From NCBI GenBank assembly GCA_013388645.1, contig JACAEV010000174.1:1-51854 (forward strand): a stretch of DNA of 51,854 nucleotides, written 5' to 3'. The notes beneath the pieces were generated by a model. The model saw nothing but the letters and a program-made list of their open reading frames with translations. It was not told the DNA's origin and searched no databases. Below are positions 32,418 through 42,525 of the stretch, piece after piece. Within the stretch, counting starts at the first letter, position 1. The number at the start of each line of letters is the position of its first letter. Both the position numbers and the translations under genes were made by a program. This DNA comes from Syntrophaceae bacterium. Its GTDB lineage: Bacteria > Desulfobacterota > BSN033 > UBA1163.

Positions 32418-33944
32418 CTACATTCCCACCAACTTCTGTTTCTTGAATTCCATTTTATTCAGGGCGTTGATATAGGCTTTAGCACTGGCAACAATGACAT
32501 CGGTATCAGCCCCTTGGCCGATCACGGTTTGCCCCTTTTCCTCTAATTTTACCGTCACCTCTCCTTGGGCTTCGGTTCCACTGGTAATCGCGTTGATTGC
32601 AAATTGTAAAAGCTTTGATTTCGTGCGTGTGATCTTCTTAATGGTCTTGAAGGTGGCATCCACAGGGCCATCCCCAAAACCGGCTTCCTGCATGAGTTGT
32701 CCATCTATCTCCATCTGAACCGTAGCCGTAGGGACGGTGACATTTCCAGCCACCACATTGAGATAGATCAGTTTAAAGCGACGAGGTACCCGGAGAACTT
32801 CCTCCACCACGATCGACTCAATATCCTCGTCGTAGATGTCCCGTTTTTTGTCGGCCAGCTGCTTGAATCGTTTGAAGGCGAGCTCCAGTTCTGCCTCAGA
32901 GAGGCGGTATCCTAAATCTTTCACCCGTTCTCTGAAGGCATGGCGTCCAGAAAGCTTCCCCAAGACAATAGAAGTTTTTGGGATCCCAACTGATTCTGGG
33001 GTCATAATTTCATAGGTCAATTTCTCTTTGAGGATTCCATCCTGATGGATCCCAGATTGATGGGCAAAGGCATTGGCTCCAACTACGGCTTTGTTGGGTT
33101 GAATGACCATCCCGGTAATCTTTGAAATGAGTCGGCTGGTTGCAAAGAGGTGTTTTGGAATAATGCGTGTGTGAAATTGAAGTAAATCGTTCCGTGTCCG
33201 AATGGCCATAACGATCTCTTCCAGGGAAGCATTGCCTGCCCTTTCTCCGATCCCATTAATCGTACACTCCACCTGTCTGGCACCATTTTGGACAGCGATG
33301 AGGGAATTGGCGACTGCCAGGCCAAGATCGTTATGACAATGAACACTCAGGGTCACTTTTTCTATCCCCCGAACATTCCTTTGGATTGTCTGGATAAACT
33401 TTTCAAACTCAGAAGGAATCGCATAACCTACGGTATCAGGGATATTGATCGTCGTGGCCCCTGCCTCAATGACCTTTTCCAAAAGTTGGCATAGAAAATC
33501 AATGTCACTGCGGGTAGCATCCTCTGCAGAAAATTCCACGTTATCGCAACAACGCTTAGCATATCTGACCGCTCTGACCGCCTCTTTTAACACCTGCTGA
33601 CGGCTAAGATGCAATTTATATTTGAGATGGATGTCGGAGGTAGCAATGAATGTATGGATCCTTGGATATTTAGCAAATCTCACTGCCTCCCATGCCCTTT
33701 TGATATCTTGCAGATGAGTTCGGGCCAAGGCGGCAACTTGAGATCGTTTCATTTTCTTTGCAATCTCTTTGACCGCTTCAAAGTCTCCCTCTGAAGAGAT
33801 GGGGAACCCCGCTTCGATGACATCGACATTTAATTTTTCTAATTGTTCGGCGATCCTGACCTTTTCCGCAATGTTCATCGTCGCGCCAGGGGATTGTTCC
33901 CCATCGCGTAATGTGGTATCAAAAATTTTAATGAGTTCACTCAT
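32418..33944 (-). CDS. leuA: 2-isopropylmalate synthase
   Basis: A 508-aa enzyme that condenses 2-oxoisovalerate with acetyl-CoA, the first step of leucine synthesis. The catalytic TIM barrel starts [17 protein letters not shown], with [18 protein letters not shown] and [18 protein letters not shown]. The C-terminal regulatory LeuA domain (about residues 380-500) holds the leucine-binding region. The longer frame starts at 33971, but AAAGGAG lies inside those codons and fits ATG 33944 (MSELIKIF). It follows lpxK by 56 bases in the same direction; a separate leu promoter was not found. Confidence 0.95.
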   Translation of the reverse strand: MSELIKIFDTTLRDGEQSPGATMNIAEKVRIAEQLEKLNVDVIEAGFPISSEGDFEAVKEIAKKMKRSQVAALARTHLQDIKRAWEAVRFAKYPRIHTFIATSDIHLKYKLHLSRQQVLKEAVRAVRYAKRCCDNVEFSAEDATRSDIDFLCQLLEKVIEAGATTINIPDTVGYAIPSEFEKFIQTIQRNVRGIEKVTLSVHCHNDLGLAVANSLIAVQNGARQVECTINGIGERAGNASLEEIVMAIRTRNDLLQFHTRIIPKHLFATSRLISKITGMVIQPNKAVVGANAFAHQSGIHQDGILKEKLTYEIMTPESVGIPKTSIVLGKLSGRHAFRERVKDLGYRLSEAELELAFKRFKQLADKKRDIYDEDIESIVVEEVLRVPRRFKLIYLNVVAGNVTVPTATVQMEIDGQLMQEAGFGDGPVDATFKTIKKITRTKSKLLQFAINAITSGTEAQGEVTVKLEEKGQTVIGQGADTDVIVASAKAYINALNKMEFKKQKLVGM

Positions 33945-34000
33945 CCCTTCTTTTCTCCTTTGATGGATCATTCATAAATTTTCAATTCATAACTCATGAC

Positions 34001-35077
34001 TCAAAAAATTTCCATCACCTTTTCATAAAAGGCTTCTTCCTCCCAGATCTGCACTTCGATGCGGAGGGCGAACAGTGGAATACCAGGGATCTTCCACTCC
34101 TTTAATTTTACCATATCTTTCTCCGTCGTCACGACCCCATCCATCCCCTTACTCATCTCTTCAATCGAATTCAGATCTTCAGCTCGGTAAAGGTGATGGT
34201 CGGGATAGGTCATTTCCCTGGCCACCTCCATTCCCGACTTCTTCAGAAGAGAAATAAAATAGTTAGATTGAGCAATTCCGGAGAAGGCGAGCACTCTCTT
34301 TCCTTTATAAACCTCTAAAGCCTTTTGTTCTCCATTCGGTCCGATAAGGCCTACCGGTTCGTAATAGGAGTGAAAGATGGGCAAAGAGGGATGGAGGTGA
34401 TGGATCTTTTTTTGCAAGTCGTGACCCCTCTTAATATCTTCCACTTTTGTGAGGACCAAGAAGCTCGCTCTTCGAAGAGAGGATAAAGGCTCCCTCAAGA
34501 TCCCCCTTGGCAGAAGATGCTGGTCTCCAAAACCGATCTTTGAGTCAATGAGCAGGATATTGATATTTCGATAAAGGGGGAGATGCTGGTAGGCATCGTC
34601 CAGGAGCAATCCTTTGACACCAAATCGTTGAAGAGCGATCTGACCATTGACGAATCGATTTTTTCCGACCAGGATGGGGATGCCTTGACAAGCCTTAGCC
34701 ATCAGGAGTGGTTCATCCCCTGATTCCTCAAGAGAGAGAAAAATGCGCTGGCCATCGCTCACAATGGATGGAGAGGTTTTCCTTCTTTTGTACCCCCGGC
34801 TGAGAATGGCGACCGGAATTCCTTTCTTCATCATCCCCTTGGCTAACGCCATCACGAAAGGTGTCTTACCTGTTCCCCCCACGGTGATGTTTCCTACACT
34901 AATCACTGGACAGGGAAGCCTTTTGGTCTTGAAGAGCCCGATGGAATAGAAAAAAGATCTTGTCCGAACAACCCCTCCATAAGGTAAAGAGAGAAGAGTA
35001 AGGGGAGAGAGAAGTATTTTCTCCCAGATGGGTTTCTCTTTTTGATAAAGGAATTGGTCGATACGACGGTTCATCAT
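34001..35077 (-). CDS. lpxK: Tetraacyldisaccharide 4'-kinase
   Basis: A 358-aa membrane-associated kinase that adds the 4'-phosphate to the lipid A disaccharide precursor. An N-terminal hydrophobic helix (about residues 22-35) precedes VISVGNITVGGTGKTPFV, the P-loop. The usual family motif DDGFQH appears here as LLLDDAYQHLPL, with Ala-Tyr in place of Gly-Phe. LTKVEDIKR and the C-terminal VVTTEKDMVKLKE also fit. It is downstream of waaA and upstream of leuA. Length is normal. Confidence 0.93.
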   Translation of the reverse strand: MMNRRIDQFLYQKEKPIWEKILLSPLTLLSLPYGGVVRTRSFFYSIGLFKTKRLPCPVISVGNITVGGTGKTPFVMALAKGMMKKGIPVAILSRGYKRRKTSPSIVSDGQRIFLSLEESGDEPLLMAKACQGIPILVGKNRFVNGQIALQRFGVKGLLLDDAYQHLPLYRNINILLIDSKIGFGDQHLLPRGILREPLSSLRRASFLVLTKVEDIKRGHDLQKKIHHLHPSLPIFHSYYEPVGLIGPNGEQKALEVYKGKRVLAFSGIAQSNYFISLLKKSGMEVAREMTYPDHHLYRAEDLNSIEEMSKGMDGVVTTEKDMVKLKEWKIPGIPLFALRIEVQIWEEEAFYEKVMEIF

Positions 35078-35095
35078 AACGCCATGCGCATAGCG

Positions 35096-36472
35096 CTAAT
35101 CGCTTAGCGTCTTTTTAATGAGGAACGGCCGGATTTCATCCATCATTCTCTCTGTCGCCCCTTGATGCTTCTGAAGAAATTGATAGCCTTTCTCTCCCAC
35201 TTCTTTACGCGCCCCTTCGTCAGAAAGAAACCGTTTCATCTGAGAGAAGAGTTCTTCTTTTCCGGATACCCTGATGCCCCCTCCCGCCTCGATCAACTGA
35301 TTGGAGATCTCTAAAAAATTAAACATATGTGGACCCCAAAGAACACACTTTTTGAAGAATAGGGGCTCGAGGGGGTTGTGGCCTCCTATTGGAACAAGGC
35401 TCCCGCCAATAAATACGATTGTAGCGAGACTATAAAGTTTCATCAATTCGCCCATCGTATCGAGGAGAAGGACTTTCGATTGTTCTTGATCAGAATGGCT
35501 TCCATTCTGTGAAAAGACTGTTCTCCTCTGCCATGAGAGGGATTCTTTTTTTAAGATTTTCTCCACTTCTTCCAGTCGTTCAAGGTGTCGGGGTGCGAGA
35601 ATGAGGACAAGATGGGGCTCGATCTTTTTCAATTCTTTGTAGAGGTTGATGAGAATCTCCTCCTCTCCAGGGTGAGTGGAGCCTGCGATAAGAATTTTCT
35701 CATCCCCACGGAGGCCAAGGCATTGAGTCAGTTCAGCCATTGATTCTGAAGCAAAGGGAGGGGCAGTCTGGTCGAATTTGAGATTTCCCATCACCCTTAT
35801 CTTTTCCGGAGCTCCTCCCATTCCAATGATCCGGGTTCGATCTTCTTCTGTCTGCATTAAGAAGAGAGAGATAGATTTGAGACATTCTTTAAAAAAGAAC
35901 CTTAAAAAGCGGTAACGAGGAAATGACTTTTGGGAAATCCTCCCATTGAAGAGAATGATGGGGATTCCTTTTCTCCCACAGAATCGAAGTAGGTTAGGCC
36001 AGAGCTCTGTCTCCGCAATGAGGAGGAGGGTGGGTTGTGTTTTTTTGACCGCTCTCCAGACGATCAAGGGATGGTCAAAGGGGGTAAAAAGAATTTGATC
36101 TGCTTCAGGGAGTGAGGTTTTAGCCATCTTGTTCCCCGTGAAAGTCATTGTGGTTAATATGATCTTGACATGAGGAAACTCCTTTTTCATCCTTTTCAAA
36201 AGAGGGATGGAACAGCGCACCTCTCCGACCGATGCGGCATGGATCCAAAGAGGGCTTTTGAAGGATAAACTCTGAAAAAATCCCATCCGTTGAGGGATTG
36301 ACTTTCGAAACGGCTTTTGAACAAGGCTCCTGAAAAGAAAGTAAGGAGAAGCCAGGATAAGGGCGATTGTCAGAAAGACGTTATAGATGAGGAAGATCAT
36401 AGTATAGCGCGGATGGGTCAGTCTGAAATAAACCCAAACCATCACCGATCGGATATCAAACTCCCAATCCAA
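35096..36472 (-). CDS. waaA: 3-deoxy-D-manno-octulosonic acid (Kdo) transferase
   Basis: A glycosyltransferase (GT30) that adds Kdo to the lipid A precursor. N-terminal membrane anchor (about residues 25-45, MIFLIYNVFLTIALILASP), then LWIHAASVGEV, ILTTMTFTGNKMA, AETELWPNLLRFC, and the C-terminal FIGGSLVPIGGHNPLEP motif. The first 24 residues before MIFLIYNV are unusual; ATG 36400 is an alternative start giving 434 residues, close to the family norm. Neither start has a clear ribosome site. The gene is between the lpxJ-like gene and lpxK. Confidence 0.92.
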   Translation of the reverse strand: MDWEFDIRSVMVWVYFRLTHPRYTMIFLIYNVFLTIALILASPYFLFRSLVQKPFRKSIPQRMGFFQSLSFKSPLWIHAASVGEVRCSIPLLKRMKKEFPHVKIILTTMTFTGNKMAKTSLPEADQILFTPFDHPLIVWRAVKKTQPTLLLIAETELWPNLLRFCGRKGIPIILFNGRISQKSFPRYRFLRFFFKECLKSISLFLMQTEEDRTRIIGMGGAPEKIRVMGNLKFDQTAPPFASESMAELTQCLGLRGDEKILIAGSTHPGEEEILINLYKELKKIEPHLVLILAPRHLERLEEVEKILKKESLSWQRRTVFSQNGSHSDQEQSKVLLLDTMGELMKLYSLATIVFIGGSLVPIGGHNPLEPLFFKKCVLWGPHMFNFLEISNQLIEAGGGIRVSGKEELFSQMKRFLSDEGARKEVGEKGYQFLQKHQGATERMMDEIRPFLIKKTLSD

Positions 36473-36523
36473 GTCTACCCAAGCTTGTGACGGCTGACCG
36501 GCGATTCGGCGAGGACCCTCATT

Positions 36524-37198
36524 TTAACTTCGGTCATTGCTTTTGTCGAAATAGTGGTCTGCCTTTTCAGTCAACTCATTGAGACGATTCTCCAAAAGGG
36601 CCCTTTTTTCTTCGAGGTGGGCCCCATCCCCATGGCGATCGACATAAATCGGTTCTCCCCAAATAAACACCCCTTTTGAGAAGGGATAGGGGAGAAGGAA
36701 CTGATCCCAAGTGTTGAAGATCTTCCTTTTCGAAGCACTGAAAGTAAATGGGATCACAGCCCTTCCGGTCAGTTTGGCTAACTCGATCACACCAATTTGT
36801 ACCTGATGACAGGGGCCCTGTGGTCCATCCGGCGCAATGGCAATATCGGATTCATGGGCTTTCACCATTTTTTTGAAACCTGAGAACCCCTTCCGAGTGG
36901 TCGATCCTAAGATGGGATAGAAGCCAAATCGTTGAAGTGCTCTCCCCACGACTTGGCCATCCCGATGGGCGGAGACGAGGAAACTCAATTTTCTCCCCCT
37001 ATAGATGATGGGCATCATTAAGAGCCTCCCATGCCAGAAAGCCCCAATAGCAGGGATCCCTTTTTCCCAAAAACCTTTTGGAATCTCTGGGTGGATCTCT
37101 TCAAACCGCATGGTCCATGCTAAAATTTTGATGACCCAGCAGGCACACCATGGACCCCACCATGTCACCAATTTCTTTTTTATTGTTTTAAGAAACAT
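36524..37198 (-). CDS. lpxJ: DUF374 lysophospholipid acyltransferase-like protein, LpxJ-type
   Basis: A 224-aa protein of the DUF374 (PF04028) group: IGAFWHGRLLMMPIIYRG, VSAHRDGQVVGRALQRFG, GSTTRKGFSGFKKMV and IAPDGPQGPCHQVQ. In epsilonproteobacteria this family is LpxJ, which adds a secondary acyl chain to lipid A and can replace LpxL/LpxM. Its position between msbA and waaA in the lipid A cluster supports that role here. No LpxL or LpxM gene is in the window. It could instead act on another lysolipid. Confidence 0.78.
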   Translation of the reverse strand: MFLKTIKKKLVTWWGPWCACWVIKILAWTMRFEEIHPEIPKGFWEKGIPAIGAFWHGRLLMMPIIYRGRKLSFLVSAHRDGQVVGRALQRFGFYPILGSTTRKGFSGFKKMVKAHESDIAIAPDGPQGPCHQVQIGVIELAKLTGRAVIPFTFSASKRKIFNTWDQFLLPYPFSKGVFIWGEPIYVDRHGDGAHLEEKRALLENRLNELTEKADHYFDKSNDRS

Positions 37199-37276
37199 CT
37201 TTCTTTATTTCGGAATTCGGAATGTGGATTTCGGAATAAACTCGGCATTCCACAATCTACCATCCGGAATTGGATT
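37199..37276. repeat. Short repeat-rich spacer between msbA and the lpxJ-like gene
   Basis: The 78-bp gap contains CGGAATTCGGAATGTGGATT and related GGAAT/ATTCC units (CATTCCACAATC, CCGGAATTGG) in both orientations. It is similar in style to the palindrome in the asd leader, so the two may belong to one dispersed repeat family. Confidence 0.35.
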
Positions 37277-39109
37277 TTAATAGACCTTCTTCGCTTTAGC
37301 CGTTTTGAAAACTCCCATTCCATTGTCTTTAAATTGAAGGTCGTAGATTCGTCGATATTCACCATTTCGCGCCATCAATTCATCATGGGACCCTTCCTCG
37401 ACAATCTGACCTTCTGAGAGGACGATGATGCGATGGGCATGTCGAATGGTGGAGAGCCGGTGGGCGATGACGAAGACCGTTCTCCCTCTCATCAACTCTT
37501 CCAAAGCCTTTTGGACCTCTGTCTCTGATTCGGAGTCAAGGGATGAGGTGGCTTCATCCAAAATAAGAATAGGAGCATTTTTTAAAAGGGCTCTGGCGAT
37601 GGAGATGCGTTGTCGCTCTCCACCCGAGAGTTTAACTCCCTGTTCTCCAATGATGGTATTGTATCCTTCGGGTAATCTCTGGATGAAATCATGGGCGTTG
37701 GCTGCCCTCGCTGCTTCAAAAATCTCTTGATCTGAAGATTTCAAATTCCCATAGGCGATGTTGTTTCGGACCGTATCATTGAAGAGGATCGTCTGTTGTG
37801 TGACCAAACCGATTTGATCCCTGAGAGATTTAAGCGTGACCCTTCGAATGTCATGGCCGTCGATCAGGATCCGACCCTTCTCAGCATCATAGAAACGAGG
37901 GAGAAGGTTCACCAAAGACGTTTTCCCCGCACCGCTCATTCCGACCAGGGCAATGACTTCTCCAGCTTTCACATAAAGGCAGATGTCTTTGAGCACAAAT
38001 TCCTCTTCGTATTTGAAAGTGACGTTTTGGAAATCAATCCCTTTGGAGATAGGGGGAAGGGAGATGGCCCCTTCTTCATCCTTAATTTCCGCCTCCGTAT
38101 CGAGGAGTTCAAACGCTCTCGTGGCTGCCGCCAAACCCTCTTGAATCTCGAGGTTGACCTTGTTTAAATCTCGAATCGGAGCATAGAGCATCAACAGGGC
38201 GGTCATGAATGAGAAAAAGGTCCCCGGTGTGACATCTCCCCGAATCACACTATAACCTCCCACCCAAATGATCACCGCCACACCGATCCCTCCCAACAAT
38301 TCCATCAATGGATGGGAGAGGGCCCGTATTTTCACCCGTTTGAGGTTAATTTTGAAAAACCGCTCATTCTCTTCGGCAAAGCGTTGTTTCTCGTATTCCT
38401 CCATATTGAACGCCTTGACAATTCGATTCCCTGAGATGGTTTCGTGGAGAAAGGTCGTAAGTGAACTCATTCGCTGGAGACTTTTTTGACTAAATTTCCG
38501 AAGCCTTTTCCCAAATTCTTTTATTGGGAAAATGGCGAGAGGAAAGATGATGAAGGCGATGATGGCTAACTTCCAATCGCGGTAAAAAATGACCCCGATC
38601 AGCGCAAAGATGGTGAACGCATCTTTGATAAGACTTGTGATGGCATTGGAGACCGAGGCCTGGATCAAGACAACATCATAGGTAATTCGTGAAATAAGAG
38701 AACCGGTAGGTGTCTTAGTGAAGAAGGAAAGGGAGAGGTTTTGGAGATGGTTGTAGAGCCTTCCTCGGATATCCATAATGATTTTTAAACCCACAAAGTT
38801 CATCAGATAAGCCTGCCCATAATCGAAGATCCCTCTGAAGAAGAAAAGCAGGATGATGGCAATGGGAAGTAAGAAAAGCATCTCCATATCCTTTTTGAGC
38901 AATAAATCTCCAAGATGAAGTTGGATGATGATATTTCTAATAAAAGGGGGAACCCCCTCTTTTTTGAGAAAGACTCCATCAAAGGCAGGTTTCACAAGAA
39001 ATGCTTGACCGGCCGTCAAGACGGAGTAACCGATCATACAGATCATGGCCAGGCCCAACTTAAACCAGTAGGGTTTCACCAATTCGAGTAGCCTGCGATA
39101 GAGTGACAT
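37277..39109 (-). CDS. msbA: Lipid A export ABC transporter MsbA
   Basis: A 610-aa ABC exporter half-transporter. Six membrane helices (about residues 15-310) are fused to an ATPase domain with Walker A (GMSGAGKTSL), signature LSGGERQRISIARALL, Walker B ILILDEATSSLD and the switch His in VIAHRLSTIRHA. It flips core-lipid A across the inner membrane. The longer frame starts at 39121 without a ribosome site; ATG 39109 (MSLYRRLLEL) has GGGA six bases ahead and matches the family start. It lies between lpxB and lpxJ-like. Confidence 0.93.
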   Translation of the reverse strand: MSLYRRLLELVKPYWFKLGLAMICMIGYSVLTAGQAFLVKPAFDGVFLKKEGVPPFIRNIIIQLHLGDLLLKKDMEMLFLLPIAIILLFFFRGIFDYGQAYLMNFVGLKIIMDIRGRLYNHLQNLSLSFFTKTPTGSLISRITYDVVLIQASVSNAITSLIKDAFTIFALIGVIFYRDWKLAIIAFIIFPLAIFPIKEFGKRLRKFSQKSLQRMSSLTTFLHETISGNRIVKAFNMEEYEKQRFAEENERFFKINLKRVKIRALSHPLMELLGGIGVAVIIWVGGYSVIRGDVTPGTFFSFMTALLMLYAPIRDLNKVNLEIQEGLAAATRAFELLDTEAEIKDEEGAISLPPISKGIDFQNVTFKYEEEFVLKDICLYVKAGEVIALVGMSGAGKTSLVNLLPRFYDAEKGRILIDGHDIRRVTLKSLRDQIGLVTQQTILFNDTVRNNIAYGNLKSSDQEIFEAARAANAHDFIQRLPEGYNTIIGEQGVKLSGGERQRISIARALLKNAPILILDEATSSLDSESETEVQKALEELMRGRTVFVIAHRLSTIRHAHRIIVLSEGQIVEEGSHDELMARNGEYRRIYDLQFKDNGMGVFKTAKAKKVY

Positions 39110-39181
39110 ATTTAATCCCATAGCAAAGTGTAAAACGAAAAATGCGAAATGAAAACCTTTAAATTTTCCAATGGGTGCTTT

Positions 39182-40348
39182 TCAAGGGACATGGATCAAT
39201 GAACCCTCCGATGGAAAGAGCAATGATAAGACGATCTGGGCAGCCCGTTGAGCGGCCCCAGGTTTCCCCAGTTTTTGGCGCACCTCTGCCATGGACTCGG
39301 TCATCTTCTGACGGAGGATGGGGTTTCTCAAGATCCGAAAGGCCTCATCAGCAATCCTCTCTGGGCGGACATCCTTTTGGATCAATTCAGGGGCGACCTC
39401 CTTCCCAGCCACTAAATTGACCAGACCAATGTGCTCCACTCGAATCATGGCCCTGCCGATCCAGTAAGAGAAAAACGAGACTCGATAAATAATGATCATG
39501 GGTTTTCCCAAAATCGCTCCTTCCAGAGTCGCTGTTCCAGAGGCGGTGATGAGAAGTTCGGAGAGGTTCATCACATCGTAATTCAAACCTTCTACCACGG
39601 TCACGGGCACAGAACGTTTTTGTATAAAAGAGGCAACCATCGTTTTGGGAAGGCCAGGAGCGAGAGGGAGGATGAACTGGAGTTCTGGAATCTCTCTTTG
39701 GAGAAGATGAGCGGATTCCAAAAGAGCGGGAAGAAGTCTCTCGACCTCATGGAGGCGGCTTCCGGGAAGTAATCCTACGGTTCTCCGCCGGGGGTCCAGA
39801 CCGAATTTTTGAAATGCGACTTCTTTGGGGAGAGTGGGCTTCACGATATCAAGAAGGGGATGGCCGACCCACTCGACATCCACGCCTGCGGCCTCATAGA
39901 GAGGGACCTCAAAGGGAAAAAGGACGACCATCTTTTTTATCCTTCGAGCAATCCATTGAACCCTTTTAGGTCTCCAAGCCCATACTTGGGGACTGATATA
40001 ATAGAGAACAGGGATCCCTCTTCGATGGGCCATGTTGGCTAAACGAAAGTTGAAATCAGGAAAGTCGATTAAGACGATGAGATCCGGCCGCTCCTGTTCG
40101 AGGGATTTCTTTAACTGCCGGAGAGCTTCTAAAATAGATCGGAGCTTGATAAAAACTTCAGTGACACCAACCACAGAAAGAGAATGAGCGGGATAGAGGA
40201 GTCTCATCCCACTTTTCTTCAACCCCTCCCCTCCTATCCCCCAAAACTGAACCTCCGGGTCAATGCGGTGGACGGCTTCCACCAAATGGGACCCGTGAAG
40301 GTCTCCCGAGACTTCTCCGGCGACCAATAGGATCTTCTTCGGTTTCAT
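39182..40348 (-). CDS. lpxB: Lipid-A-disaccharide synthase
   Basis: A 388-aa glycosyltransferase (GT19) that joins UDP-2,3-diacylglucosamine and lipid X to form the lipid A disaccharide. Motifs: KILLVAGEVSGDLHGSHLVE, FWGIGGEGLKKSG, VLIDFPDFNFRLA, GIPVLYYISPQVWAW, and TASGTATLEGAILGKPMII. It is a peripheral inner-membrane protein. It follows the Gfo/Idh gene by 15 bases. The enzyme that would supply its lipid X partner (LpxH, LpxI or LpxG) is not in this window. Confidence 0.95.
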   Translation of the reverse strand: MKPKKILLVAGEVSGDLHGSHLVEAVHRIDPEVQFWGIGGEGLKKSGMRLLYPAHSLSVVGVTEVFIKLRSILEALRQLKKSLEQERPDLIVLIDFPDFNFRLANMAHRRGIPVLYYISPQVWAWRPKRVQWIARRIKKMVVLFPFEVPLYEAAGVDVEWVGHPLLDIVKPTLPKEVAFQKFGLDPRRRTVGLLPGSRLHEVERLLPALLESAHLLQREIPELQFILPLAPGLPKTMVASFIQKRSVPVTVVEGLNYDVMNLSELLITASGTATLEGAILGKPMIIIYRVSFFSYWIGRAMIRVEHIGLVNLVAGKEVAPELIQKDVRPERIADEAFRILRNPILRQKMTESMAEVRQKLGKPGAAQRAAQIVLSLLFPSEGSLIHVP

Positions 40349-40363
40349 CGGTCAGTGGCCCCG

Positions 40364-41317
40364 TTATCGGTTTTCTCTATTGGGGTGATGAATTTCCTGA
40401 ACGATTTGAAGGGCAACGTCCAAAGCCCGTTTCCCATCCAAACCGGAGACCTGCGCAGGCGTCCGGTCTTTCACGCTCTGTATGAAAGAATGGATCTCCG
40501 ACTCCAGGAGGTCGATCTTCTTTAACATGATCTCTTCCGTGATCATTTCCGGATTCCTCTTTTTTCCATGAGGGATCCCCTTTTTAGAAATGGAGAGCTT
40601 TTGAGAGAGGTAGTCGATCGACAGAATTCCGTCCGTCTGATAGATGCGAGCTTTTCGAATCTTCTCTTTGGAAACTCGGCTTGCGGTTAAATCGGCCACA
40701 GATCCATTTTCGAACTCAATTCGAGCGTTAGCCATATCCAGGTAGGGGGTGAGGATGGGAATGCCTACAGCCTGTATTCGTTTCACCTTTGAGCGGATCA
40801 AACTCAAAAGGATATCGATGTCATGAATCATCAGATCTAATACGACATCGACCTCGGCACCCCTCCCTGAGAAGGGTCCTAACCGATGGCATTCGATGAA
40901 TCGAGGATGCTTCAACCACTCCGCGATCACCGACAAAGCTCCATTAAATCGCTCCAGATGGCCTACCTGAAAGACCGAACCCGTTGATTGGGCCAATCCG
41001 ATTAACTCATCCGCCTCTTCTAAGTTATTCGAGATGGGTTTTTCCAGAAGGACATCAATCCCATTTAATAAAAAATCCTTGGTAACGGAATAATGAAATG
41101 GGGTCGGAACAGCGATGCTGACAATCTGGACTTGGTTGAGAAGGTCCTCGTGGCGAAAGAAGGGCTGCGTTCGATATCGTTTTGCTATCTCTTTGGCACG
41201 GGTGGCATCGATATCCACCACACCGACCAATTCCACCTCATTTAGGTTTGCATATTTCTCAGCATGAAATTGGCCAAAGTAACCTACCCCGACAACGCCT
41301 GCTCTGATCTTATTCAC
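40364..41317 (-). CDS. Gfo/Idh/MocA-family NAD(P)-dependent dehydrogenase, GnnA-like by position
   Basis: A 317-aa oxidoreductase. The NAD-binding N-terminal half starts RAGVVGVGYFGQFHAEKYA, with VSIAVPTPFHY and the catalytic-type motif VLLEKPISNN; the C-terminal half is an alpha/beta substrate domain. It begins with a GTG that directly follows the lpxA stop. It lies between lpxA and lpxB. In Acidithiobacillus a Gfo/Idh dehydrogenase at this place (GnnA) oxidises UDP-GlcNAc for 3-amino lipid A. Its transaminase partner GnnB is not present here, so this role is inference. Many deltaproteobacteria have a gene of this family at this spot. Confidence 0.75.
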   Translation of the reverse strand: MNKIRAGVVGVGYFGQFHAEKYANLNEVELVGVVDIDATRAKEIAKRYRTQPFFRHEDLLNQVQIVSIAVPTPFHYSVTKDFLLNGIDVLLEKPISNNLEEADELIGLAQSTGSVFQVGHLERFNGALSVIAEWLKHPRFIECHRLGPFSGRGAEVDVVLDLMIHDIDILLSLIRSKVKRIQAVGIPILTPYLDMANARIEFENGSVADLTASRVSKEKIRKARIYQTDGILSIDYLSQKLSISKKGIPHGKKRNPEMITEEIMLKKIDLLESEIHSFIQSVKDRTPAQVSGLDGKRALDVALQIVQEIHHPNRENR

Positions 41318-42091
41318 TTAACGAGTGATCCCTCTCTTGGATTGTTGGATGAACTGGAGGAGGTGTTGTACCTCTTTCACTCGAGAGATGTCATCCTCGC
41401 CGATCTGTTTCATCGCCTTTTCCAAAGTCAGGCTGGAACGAAAAATAATCCGGTAGGCTTTCTTCAAAGCCCTGACCGCGGCCTCCGAAAATTGAAAGCG
41501 TTTCAAGCCAACGGTGTTGAGTCCATAAAGTCTCGCTCGACTGCCGGCAGCCATCGTATAAGGGGGAACGTCTTGGGACACGCCGGTCAAGCCGCTGATG
41601 ATCGCATGGGCACCAATCCGACAGAACTGATGGACCGCTGCCAATCCACCAATAATGGCATGATCTTCGACCAGGATATGTCCTCCCAGGGTGGCCCCAT
41701 TTGCTAAGACGACCTGATTTCCAATATTGCAGTCATGGGCGACATGAGCGTAAGCCATGAAGTAGTTGTCATTCCCTATGACCGTTCTGCCACCCCCCTT
41801 CACTGTACCCCGATGAAAAGTGACAAACTCCCTGAGAATATTATGATCGCCGATCAGGAGAGAGGTTTTCTCTCCTTTATAAAAAAAGGCTTGGGGAGAT
41901 TCCCCAATCGAGGAGAATTGAAAGATCTGGCACGCTTTCCCAATTTGGGTGCCTTCTCGAATGACCACATGCGGTCCAATCTTCGTCCCTTCGCCAATAC
42001 ATACATTTTTTTCGATGATCGAGTAGGGACCGATTTCAACGCCTTCACTGATCTCGGCCTTTGAATCGATGATCGCACTCGGATGAATCAT
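41318..42091 (-). CDS. lpxA: UDP-N-acetylglucosamine O-acyltransferase
   Basis: A 257-aa left-handed beta-helix acyltransferase. Repeated hexapeptides begin at [17 protein letters not shown]. The catalytic His is in [13 protein letters not shown], and the C-terminal segment [15 protein letters not shown] is typical. It adds the first acyl chain in lipid A synthesis. The start overlaps the fabZ stop (ATGA). The position normally fixing acyl-chain length has Ser-Gly ([11 protein letters not shown]), which cannot be read into chain length without structure. The gene order lpxD-fabZ-lpxA is conserved. Confidence 0.95.
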   Translation of the reverse strand: MIHPSAIIDSKAEISEGVEIGPYSIIEKNVCIGEGTKIGPHVVIREGTQIGKACQIFQFSSIGESPQAFFYKGEKTSLLIGDHNILREFVTFHRGTVKGGGRTVIGNDNYFMAYAHVAHDCNIGNQVVLANGATLGGHILVEDHAIIGGLAAVHQFCRIGAHAIISGLTGVSQDVPPYTMAAGSRARLYGLNTVGLKRFQFSEAAVRALKKAYRIIFRSSLTLEKAMKQIGEDDISRVKEVQHLLQFIQQSKRGITR

Positions 42092-42525
42092 TTTTCATCT
42101 CCTAACATGGCAAAGAGCTCTGCTTCCGCCACTAATTTCCCCTCGACCAAGGCCTTTCCCTTAAATCCCCAGATCGATTGGCGATGCTTGGTGATTTCCA
42201 GTTCGAGACGAAGTTGATCTCCTGGTATAACGGGTTTTCTGAAACGGACGTGATCGATTCCTAAAAAGTAAACCGGTTTCCCTTGCTCTTCTTCGGGCAT
42301 CGACTTGAAAGCGAGCACCCCAGCTGTCTGAGCCATTGCTTCCACGAGGAGCACCCCCGGCATGATGGGACGGGTTGGGAAATGGCCGGGGAAGAAGGGC
42401 TCATTATAGGTGACATTCTTTATCCCGACAATCCGTTTTCCAGGCTCGATCTCAATAATCCGATCCACCAGCAAAAAGGGGTAAGCGTGGGGGAGGATAC
42501 GCATGATCTCCTTAATCTCAATCAT
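42088..42525 (-). CDS. fabZ: 3-hydroxyacyl-[acyl-carrier-protein] dehydratase FabZ
   Basis: A 145-aa hot-dog fold dehydratase of fatty acid synthesis that competes with lipid A synthesis for 3-hydroxyacyl-ACP. [12 protein letters not shown] at the start, the catalytic His in [17 protein letters not shown] and the catalytic Glu in [11 protein letters not shown] are all present. Length is normal. It abuts lpxD and overlaps lpxA by four bases, consistent with co-regulation of the two pathways. Confidence 0.95.
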   Translation of the reverse strand: MIEIKEIMRILPHAYPFLLVDRIIEIEPGKRIVGIKNVTYNEPFFPGHFPTRPIMPGVLLVEAMAQTAGVLAFKSMPEEEQGKPVYFLGIDHVRFRKPVIPGDQLRLELEITKHRQSIWGFKGKALVEGKLVAEAELFAMLGDEK

